From NCBI RefSeq assembly GCF_007990225.1, contig NZ_BJWF01000007.1:21739-85738 (forward strand): a stretch of DNA of 64,000 bases, written 5' to 3'. Below, one piece after another: positions 28,880-36,025 of the stretch (position 1 is the stretch's first letter; every line of letters starts with the position of its first letter). Origin of the DNA: Enterococcus villorum. GTDB taxonomy: Bacteria > Bacillota > Bacilli > Lactobacillales > Enterococcaceae. A program made the translations under genes and the position numbers. The notes below the pieces were generated by a model. It was not told the origin of the DNA, searched no databases, and saw nothing but the letters and a program-made list of their open reading frames with translations.

Positions 28880-29698
28880 TGTTTCTGGAAAAAACCTTAG
28901 ATTTTGTCAGGATTCTATTTTTTTATTTGTAAAGAAAAATATGACGAATATTGAGAGGAAACTTATACTACGGTTTTTTTGTATCAATATGAATGGCAAG
29001 AACAAAAACGCATGATCAAAAAGAAAGAAGCGATAAAGGTGAGCGGGACTCTGTTCAGTGGATATTTATTTAGAAAGATATGTTGCTTCATTTTTGATGT
29101 GGATAAATTTATATATCACTTCATTTTTAATCTAAATTACGTAGAAAACAGATAAAACGGACCTCAGTTAAAATTTGGAATGGCTGAACAAATAGCAATG
29201 ATGAATAAGTAGCTAAGTGGACAAATAATGAGAAGAAATCACTCCGCAATTAAAATAAAGTATTGGATGGAAAGAAAAAAGGTTAGAAGGAAAGAAAATA
29301 AATGTGAAACATTTTATTTAAACAAGAATAAGTTTCTTTAGATGTATATATTTTTAATAAATAACTATTGTAATTAACTTTGGCAGGGCTTTTATTGATG
29401 CTTTTTATCATAATTAATTCAATAAAAAAAGAAGCTGATGTTCTTTTAAAAAGTAGGGATGGGAAACAAAATATTTAACGCTACTTGGAAGTTAGTTAAA
29501 ATAAATTATATAATTATTAAACGCTTGATTTAACTAGGTTTGTTAGTTTATATATTTTTTTAAAAAAAGTGAAGTGAAAAAACTTTTTCTTTACAAACTT
29601 AATTAACAAATGTTTTGGTAATTTTAATTGAATATGTTATTATTAATTTATGGTAAAAATAAAATGATAAAAAAACATATTTTAAAGGTGGGGTATTT
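28880..29698. other. AT-rich intergenic region upstream of the WxL cluster
   Basis: About 820 bases with no open frame I can support and no clear hairpin with a T run. It must hold the promoter of the WxL genes, which I cannot place with confidence. The ribosome site AAAGGTGGGG ends the region. Confidence 0.5.
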
Positions 29699-30274
29699 AT
29701 GAAAAAGAGTATTATTTTTATGTTGTTAGGTAGTGGGGTTGGTTTATTTGGTGGTGTTCAAAATGCATTTGCTGTTGAAGCAAATCCGACAGCAGAATTA
29801 ACAAGTGAGGCTTCACTTAATATTCAAGCAGGTATTTTAAGTTTAGACAGAGTTTCTAATTTTGATTTTGGCACGTTGTCTATTAAAGATATCGCTGATT
29901 CTGATCAATCGTTAACAAGTACGCCAGAAACAACTATGATCTCAGATTATCGAGGACCGAATGACTCTGGATGGATGCTTACAGCTCAATTATCTGCCAT
30001 TGAAAACGAAAATTCAGTCAAAATTCAATCTGCACAATTAAATTTAGCTGCTACTGTTGCGCAAGGGGATGCTGCGATTGGAACGATTCCTGCCATTGAT
30101 GCAGGTGCAACAGATCCAACACTTGTGGCTACAGCAAATGGTACAACTGGACTAGCAGAAAATGCCTTTGATTTTACGGCGACGACATTAACATTTCCTA
30201 AACAAAATATTAATAGCGGGCAGTATTCAGGTGTTGTTACATGGACTTTAACTAACGCTTATACACCAGCGTAA
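29699..30274 (+). CDS. Small WxL-domain surface protein
   Basis: Secreted protein of 191 residues. A signal peptide ends near AFA (about 25-27). The rest is nearly all WxL domain: SGWMLTAQLS carries the first Trp-x-Leu, and the C-terminal YSGVVTWTLTNA the second. WxL domains bind peptidoglycan without covalent linkage and assemble with DUF916 partners. The next gene codes for such a partner, and the one after that ends in a similar WTLTN motif. The gene is followed by a terminator, perhaps a partial one. Confidence 0.88.
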   Translation: MKKSIIFMLLGSGVGLFGGVQNAFAVEANPTAELTSEASLNIQAGILSLDRVSNFDFGTLSIKDIADSDQSLTSTPETTMISDYRGPNDSGWMLTAQLSAIENENSVKIQSAQLNLAATVAQGDAAIGTIPAIDAGATDPTLVATANGTTGLAENAFDFTATTLTFPKQNINSGQYSGVVTWTLTNAYTPA

Positions 30275-30284
30275 AAATAAGAAG

Positions 30285-30326
30285 CTCACATGTAATGAGA
30301 GATTTATCATACATGTGAGATTTTTT
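30285..30326 (+). terminator. Hairpin with T run inside the WxL cluster
   Basis: CTCACATGT at 30285-30293 pairs with ACATGTGAG at 30311-30319, extended by ATGA/TCAT, followed by six T. It can lower transcription of the downstream genes so that the small WxL protein is made in excess. Confidence 0.8.
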
Positions 30327-30362
30327 GTAAAAATTTTTGAAAGAATGGTATGGGAATGAGAG

Positions 30363-31402
30363 ATGATGAAAATAAATAAAAAATTCTGCTTGCACTAATT
30401 TTCTTTTCAAGTTTCTTTTTTTTATGTATAAATGTTGGCCATTTATCTGTAGAAGCAGAAACGACTGCTTTTACTGTTTTACCTAGCTTTCCTGAAAATC
30501 AAGTTTCTGATGCGACTTACTTTGATTTGCTTGTGAAAGAAGAGACAAAAGAAACGTTAACGATGATCGTCCAAAACACATCTGATCAAACATTAGAAAT
30601 TGAAGGTAGTGCTTTAAATAGTTATACAACTTCTACTGGCATTATTGCGTATCAAAAAACTGAAACGGCAGAAAAAAATCAAGGATATTCGTTTACTCGT
30701 TTTATTGAACCCAAGCAACAGAAAATAAAATTGAAACCAAATGAAGCCAAAGAAGTATCCTTTACTTTAGATCTAAAAAAACAAAAAATAACCGGAGAAA
30801 TTTTAGGTGTATTCTCGTTTGATATTGTTTCCGATGACACCAAAGAATCAAACAAAGATACAATGATCCAGGCTCGTTACGTGACTCAAGTGGGGATTAG
30901 GTTAAGAAATGGTCTAACAGAATTACCTTCACCAAATCTATCATTAGAAAAAACAGAGCCGATTGTCAAAAATGACAATGCTGTGATTCAAAGTACGATT
31001 AAAAATGATCAACCCACAGCCTTTGGTGGTGTAAAAGTTCAAACAACCATCTATGCTAAAAAAAATAATAAAATCGTTGGTGAAAAGAAAATTGAGAATT
31101 ATCAAATTGCCCCTAATTCTACGATTCCTTTGATTACGGAGTTGGAAACCAAGCAATTAGATCCTGGCGACTACACCACACATATCGAAGTGACCTCATC
31201 AAAAGGTCAATGGTCATTTGATGATTCGTTTACTGTATCGAAAGAAAAAGCCAAATCAATTAATCAAAAAACTGTTTATGCACAAGATGATAACAAGAAT
31301 CTGTTAGTCTTCTTATTGGTCTCATTTATTCTGGTGTTGCTAGTCATTATCCTATGGTTAACATGGAAATATTATCAATCAAAAAAATCACAAAGTGAGT
31401 GA
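30363..31402 (+). pseudogene. WxL-interacting protein (DUF916 and DUF3324), frameshift after the start
   Basis: The frame from about 30383 codes for a signal peptide (starting ILLALIFF), then TTAFTVLPSFPENQ, an N-terminal DUF916 domain, a DUF3324 domain and a C-terminal membrane helix (about the last 40 residues) with a basic tail. This partner anchors WxL proteins. No ATG, GTG or TTG opens this frame before 30527, and TAA at 30377 closes it. ATG 30363 lies in another frame and reads MMKINKKF. Adding one A to the six-A run at 30378-30383 joins the two into a normal N-terminus. So one base seems lost, or the read is wrong. Confidence 0.8.
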
Positions 31403-33576
31403 TGCAAAAAATGAATAAACAGAAAACAACAAGAGTTTTTCAGGAAGGATCATTCGTTTTTCTTTTATTTATCCTATTTCTGCTTTTCTCTACTAGAGCG
31501 AATGCAGCAATTGTTGAACCGTCATTTGAAACATTGCCAATTGACGAGACGATGATTACAACGGTTGGGAAAGCAGGAGCACCAGCTGGGTCACAAAAGC
31601 ATCGGTATGTACAAATCAATGATACAACGACCAACTCAAGTGGTGCCGTATGGTTTAATAATCCAGTTACTTTTACAAGAGATTTTAAAATAGAAATGGC
31701 TTTTTATATTGAAAATACTGCAAATGATAGCGATGGAGTGGCTTTTGTCATGCAAAGTAACGGGCCAACCGCTTTAGGTGAAGAAGCAGGTCCGACGCTT
31801 GGAGTTTGGTCAAATACAGCAGGCACTAATCCTCTAAGTCAAGGCGCTATCCCTAACAGTATTGCTATAGAATTTGACACCTATCGTAACAATTATAGTA
31901 CCATTTTCGATAGACAGGGAATGATGGACCGAGATACCGTTTCCCAAGGTCATCATATCGCTTGGGCCTATCCAGGTGTCGACAGTTCCTATACGACAGA
32001 TGGAACTATACTCGTAGACAAGGTACTTCACCATCAAGATGAAGTAGCGGTTGCGGATTTATCAGATGGGCAATGGCACAATTTTACGGTGGAATTTAAA
32101 GCAAGTGAAAGCACTTTTACCTATACGGTGCCAGATTATGATGTAAATGTCACCATCCCAGTAGATGACACGTTCAAAACTAATTTAGGATTAAGCTCAG
32201 GAAAATCTGTTTATTTTGGATTTACAGGAGCAAATGGAGGATACTCACAAGCAAAAGCTGTTTCATTTGTTAATGTAGAAGGGTTAGTTGACTTACAATT
32301 AAGAACAGGAATTTTTCAAGTATCAAATAACCAGTTGCTTCTTGATACTGGTGCGGTGCCTCAAACGATTTACTCGGTAGATAAAGAGCAAGAAATTAGT
32401 TATATGACCATTCTTACTTATTCTGAAGACAGTGACTTGACAAGCCTACAGCCAGGAACGGCCATTGATTTTTTGGTGCCAGATAGTTTAGATTTGGTTG
32501 ATGATACGATTTACTTTGTCAAAATTGAAGATACGAGTACGGTTGTTCAACCAGAGGAAGGAATTCCAATTGATTTTGTAAGAGAAGGAGATACAGTTAC
32601 TGTCACCTTGCCAGAATTAGAAAGAGGATATCAGTATGAGATATATTTTAAAGTAAAAAATAATTATATCGAAACGGATAAAAATCTTAATTTAAAGATA
32701 CCTGTTACTACAACATTTTCTGGTAATGCTTTTTCTGCTCCTGTCATTTCTGGCAATGCAGAGACACACTATTACAATTTGACAGGAACTTGGGAACCTA
32801 CCGTAACTACCGGATATAAAACGGCAACAGAAGCAAAAGAAGATGCAACCATTGTCCGTCAAAATCGTCATGCCTATTTTTCTATTCAAATAGAAGATGA
32901 AAATTCAACTTCTGTTCAGTTGTTTATGAGCCAACTTGTTTCTGAAGAAGATCTATCAACGATGACGTTCTCTGAAAAAACCAGTATTTCAAGGGAACAA
33001 CTAACGGATCCTTTAACTGCTACGATTGACTATGACACCACAGAACTTCAACCAGGAACGATCTATTACGTTGGGATTTACGTTATTGATGTAGAAGGGA
33101 ATCAGTCAGAAACAGTGTACCAAGCGATTGATTTTAGAGGAATTGTCGAATTAAATACGGTACCTGGAAATTTTAACGGAAAAACGGTAACGATTAATGA
33201 TTTAATTAAAACTAAGGAATCGGATGGTTATTTTTATCTCAAAGTAGACAATTTAGAAAATCAACTGAGTATAACCAATACGGGGGAAGAATTGTGGGCG
33301 TTTGATGGTCAATTAACCAGTATTGTCGAACAAGTGAGTGGATGGGCAGAAGACTTCTCCCTTTGCTTCTTTGAAAAAGACACAAAAAATTTGCTTTTCC
33401 AGTTAACCAGTGAAAAACAAAGAATCTTTACCCAAGAAACCGTAGGAGCGGCCGATTTGACGAAAGATTTTAATGAATATGATATCTATTTTAAATTTAA
33501 GGCAGATCCATTAACAATTGTTCCGGGTACCTATTCAGGAGAGATTAACTGGACGCTAACTAATAGCGTTTCTTAA
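31402..33576 (+). CDS. Secreted protein with L-type lectin domain and WxL-like C-terminus
   Basis: Protein of about 724 residues. A signal peptide ends near TRANA (about 33-37). Residues about 40-290 form an L-type (legume) lectin-like domain: AVWFNNPVTF, DGVAFVMQSNG, SIAIEFDTYRN, HHIAWAYPG and VYFGFTGANGG. A middle part of beta-sandwich character follows, and the C-terminus (GTYSGEINWTLTNS) matches the end of WxL domains. The start is ATG 31402, overlapping the upstream TGA; an ATG at 31411 is also possible. It likely binds host or bacterial glycans as part of a WxL complex. Confidence 0.82.
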   Translation: MQKMNKQKTTRVFQEGSFVFLLFILFLLFSTRANAAIVEPSFETLPIDETMITTVGKAGAPAGSQKHRYVQINDTTTNSSGAVWFNNPVTFTRDFKIEMAFYIENTANDSDGVAFVMQSNGPTALGEEAGPTLGVWSNTAGTNPLSQGAIPNSIAIEFDTYRNNYSTIFDRQGMMDRDTVSQGHHIAWAYPGVDSSYTTDGTILVDKVLHHQDEVAVADLSDGQWHNFTVEFKASESTFTYTVPDYDVNVTIPVDDTFKTNLGLSSGKSVYFGFTGANGGYSQAKAVSFVNVEGLVDLQLRTGIFQVSNNQLLLDTGAVPQTIYSVDKEQEISYMTILTYSEDSDLTSLQPGTAIDFLVPDSLDLVDDTIYFVKIEDTSTVVQPEEGIPIDFVREGDTVTVTLPELERGYQYEIYFKVKNNYIETDKNLNLKIPVTTTFSGNAFSAPVISGNAETHYYNLTGTWEPTVTTGYKTATEAKEDATIVRQNRHAYFSIQIEDENSTSVQLFMSQLVSEEDLSTMTFSEKTSISREQLTDPLTATIDYDTTELQPGTIYYVGIYVIDVEGNQSETVYQAIDFRGIVELNTVPGNFNGKTVTINDLIKTKESDGYFYLKVDNLENQLSITNTGEELWAFDGQLTSIVEQVSGWAEDFSLCFFEKDTKNLLFQLTSEKQRIFTQETVGAADLTKDFNEYDIYFKFKADPLTIVPGTYSGEINWTLTNSVS

Positions 33577-33622
33577 AAAATCGCAAAAGATTTCGTTTAA
33601 ATCTATCTAATATATGAAGAAA

Positions 33623-33663
33623 CAAAAAAGAATCGAGTGTCAGACGATTCTTTTTTGTTTTTT
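33623..33663 (+). terminator. Terminator of the WxL cluster
   Basis: A perfect 13-base stem, 33623-33635 with 33645-33657, around a nine-base loop, followed by a T-rich tract. Confidence 0.9.
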
Positions 33664-33777
33664 TATTCTTTGAAAATAAAGCCAAAACCTAAATAAATTA
33701 TTTTTTATTATTGACGAAAAACGTCCAATTTTATTGATTTTGGCAGGCTGTAAGCACGAATGTTGGTTATTGAGGTA

Positions 33778-33903
33778 CTAATGGTTATTTTTGTAATGAC
33801 TGCGTACTTTTACGGTTTGTGTTTTTGATTCTGTCAAACGGGAGGCTGTAAAAAGAAAAAGAGCAGTGATCGTTAATAAGCTAAAAATCATAAGTAATTG
33901 CAT
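33778..33903 (-). CDS. Possible small membrane protein (41 residues)
   Basis: Unrecognised short frame on the minus strand. It starts ATG at 33903 after a GAGGTG site and stops at 33778. Residues about 2-20 (QLLMIFSLLTITALFLFTA) form one membrane helix, followed by a polar basic tail ending SHYKNNH. The ribosome site and the clean helix-plus-tail pattern favour a real protein. No neighbour suggests a role. Confidence 0.45.
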   Translation of the reverse strand: MQLLMIFSLLTITALFLFTASRLTESKTQTVKVRSHYKNNH

Positions 33904-34061
33904 GGAATCACCTCATTTTTTATTGAATTAATCCTATTTTAACAAAAATATTTGAAGGTTTTATTAACATTTAACTAAGAAGTCGGATAAAAGTGTGAAG
34001 AGAAAATGAAGTAGAGAAAAAAATAGTGTGCCAATTACTCGTAAGGATTCGTTTTATTGTC

Positions 34062-34101
34062 TTGAAAAAAATTGTTGTGGTAGACTTTACTTATAGTAAA
34101 G
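34062..34101 (+). promoter_or_regulatory. Promoter of the baeRF gene with a palindrome
   Basis: TTGAAA at 34062-34067, an 18-base spacer and TTTACT at 34086-34091. CTTTACT at 34085-34091 and AGTAAAG at 34095-34101 are a perfect 7-base inverted repeat covering the -10 and start site, so a repressor could bind here. Confidence 0.55.
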
Positions 34102-34128
34102 GAATGATTTTTTAGGAGGGATACGTTT

Positions 34129-35235
34129 ATGGCAAAAATGGCGAAAGAATTATTGTCACAGTTAACTTCAGAAGATGTAAAAGGACCCTTTGTCACGATT
34201 ATGTTAAACACACATGTAGCACATCAAGACGTCGAAAAAGACCAAATCAAACTCAAAAATTTTGCAAAAGAAGCAAAAAAACGGTTTGAAAAAAAATATG
34301 CTGAGCACGATTGGTCCTTGTTCCAAGAAAAAATCACTAGTTTATTAGAAGATGCTTCGTTCTGGCGGAGTGCAACAGCTAGTGTTGCACTTATCTTGTC
34401 TCCAAAGCAAACCTATATCCATCGCTTAAGTATTCCTGTTGATGATCAGTATTATGTGAGTGATCTGCCGTATTTACTGGCAGTTATCAAAAATAGTCAC
34501 TTCAATTACTCATACTATTTACTAGGCTTAAACCGAGATTCAATGAAATTGTATGAAGTAAACAATAAACAAGTGAAAGAAGTAAAATTGCCAGATGATG
34601 CCCCTAAAGATGTGGTAACGGCTTTAGGCTCAGAATTAACAGGTGGCGGTCTAAACTATACATCAAATGGAGGTGAAGGTGCCACATTCCATGGTGTCAA
34701 TCCAAAAGATGAAGAAGTCGAAATCGATTGGGTTAATTATTACCAAGCAGTAGATGAGTACTTTAAAAACACCTTTGAAAATCCAGAAAAATGGCCAATC
34801 TATTTATTTGCCTTACCAGAAAATCAAACAATGTTTAAAAAAGTAGCCAAAAACCCTTATTATCGCTCCGAAGTGGCAATTTCTGCTTCACCTGCACAGT
34901 TGACACTAAAAGAAATCGAAGAAGGGGCGAAAAAACTATCTGATGAATTAGCAGCCAATGAAGCGAAAGGTTATAATCGATTATTAGATAAGAAATTCAT
35001 TGACCAACTTGTCGATATTGTTCCAGCGGCCAAAGAAGGGAAAATTTCCCATTTATTTGTTGCCACCTCAAACTTAGTAGATGGATTTGGTGAAGATCCA
35101 GAAACGGAATATGATCGTCGTCAAGTACTGAATGAATTAGCGGATAATGTTCTTACAAATGGGGGACAGGTGTTTATCCTTGAACAAAAAGATGCCCCAG
35201 ATGAGAAGAGTTTAGTAGCCATCCTTCGATATTAA
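34129..35235 (+). CDS. Bacterial eRF1-like protein (baeRF family)
   Basis: Cytoplasmic protein of 368 residues that I place in the bacterial archaeo-eukaryotic release factor group, known mostly from sequence analysis. Recognisable features are the N-terminal LTSEDVKGPFVTIMLNTH, a middle domain with RDSMKLYEVNNKQVKEV, and a C-terminal part with HLFVATSNLVDGFGEDPE. Such proteins are thought to act at ribosomes. The GGC-type loop of eRF1 is not evident; GGGLNYTSNGGEG near 186 is a glycine-rich loop. AGGAGGG precedes the ATG. It is a single gene between two terminators. Confidence 0.72.
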   Translation: MAKMAKELLSQLTSEDVKGPFVTIMLNTHVAHQDVEKDQIKLKNFAKEAKKRFEKKYAEHDWSLFQEKITSLLEDASFWRSATASVALILSPKQTYIHRLSIPVDDQYYVSDLPYLLAVIKNSHFNYSYYLLGLNRDSMKLYEVNNKQVKEVKLPDDAPKDVVTALGSELTGGGLNYTSNGGEGATFHGVNPKDEEVEIDWVNYYQAVDEYFKNTFENPEKWPIYLFALPENQTMFKKVAKNPYYRSEVAISASPAQLTLKEIEEGAKKLSDELAANEAKGYNRLLDKKFIDQLVDIVPAAKEGKISHLFVATSNLVDGFGEDPETEYDRRQVLNELADNVLTNGGQVFILEQKDAPDEKSLVAILRY

Positions 35236-35278
35236 AAACTTGAAATGAAAAATTGAATGAATTTTGCCAAACAAATTT

Positions 35279-35310
35279 AAGAGGTAGGGATTTTTCCCTT
35301 CCTCTTTTTT
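35279..35310 (+). terminator. Terminator of the baeRF gene
   Basis: AAGAGG and AGGGA at 35279-35290 pair with TCCCT and CCTCTT ending at 35306, with one mismatch, then a T run to 35310. Confidence 0.8.
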
Positions 35311-35558
35311 GAGGAAACTTTTAAAATGCTTTTGGAACAAATAAAGTGAATATATTTAGGCTTGTTTGTTCATAAAATATGAGAGGAAAGAGAAAAAAAG
35401 AAGGGAAAATAGTGGCTATTTTGTAAACGGTATGATATATTAAAAATGTAGTTTTTGTTCGGTAATCTGTGGTAGCTTGTTTCAAATAAACATCTTCCAG
35501 ATATACACCATTCAAGTAATTGCAAAATATGTGTTGAGACACAAGGAGGATTTTTATT
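35311..35558 (+). other. Leader region of the cold-shock gene
   Basis: This stretch has no protein gene. It has an inverted repeat AAAATAG/CTATTTT at 35406-35422 and a TATGAT -10-like box at 35431-35436 without a good -35. If that is the promoter, the cold-shock mRNA has an untranslated leader of about 115 bases, as is usual for csp genes whose leaders change fold with temperature. Confidence 0.45.
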
Positions 35559-35759
35559 ATGGAAACAGGTACAGTGAAATGGTTTAACTCAGAAAAAGGT
35601 TTTGGATTTATTACAGCAGAAAACGGTAACGATGTATTCGTTCATTTCTCAGCTATCCAAGGCGACGGATTCAAAACTTTAGAAGAAGGTCAAACAGTAA
35701 ACTTTGACGTAGAAGAAGGTCAACGTGGCCCTCAAGCAACAAACGTTGTTAAAGCTTAA
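35559..35759 (+). CDS. cspA: Cold-shock protein CspA family
   Basis: Single-domain RNA chaperone of 66 residues that binds single-stranded RNA and DNA through an OB fold. RNP1 is KGFGFI (residues 13-18) and RNP2 is [15 protein letters not shown] precedes the ATG, and a perfect terminator follows. Enterococci have several csp genes, so the exact paralogue letter is uncertain. Confidence 0.95.
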   Translation: METGTVKWFNSEKGFGFITAENGNDVFVHFSAIQGDGFKTLEEGQTVNFDVEEGQRGPQATNVVKA

Positions 35760-35779
35760 TTCACTTATATAAGTAGTAA

Positions 35780-35820
35780 AGCCCGATAACTATCTTAAGA
35801 TAGTTATCGGGCTTTTTTTG
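35780..35820 (+). terminator. Terminator of the cold-shock gene
   Basis: 35780-35796 and 35797-35813 are perfect inverted repeats, folding with a short loop at the TTAA centre, followed by seven T. Confidence 0.93.
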
Positions 35821-36025
35821 TGTGGCATTGTTTTCTTTTTTTAACTAGAGAATAAACAAAGGGATGACAAGAAATAAAAGGAAATGAAGAGCTTGAATCA
35901 TTTAATAGAAAGAAGAACAGCTAAATAAAGGATTTTTTTATAAAATAAAAAGACGGATTAAGAAATTTTCCAGTGTTTGTAGTATAATCGCAAGAGAACA
36001 TTTAATGGCAAGAGAAGAGGAAGTT

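Noticed and set aside
31440..32889. Several 64-67-residue minus-strand frames
   Set aside because: All lie fully inside the lectin-WxL gene, with no ribosome sites.
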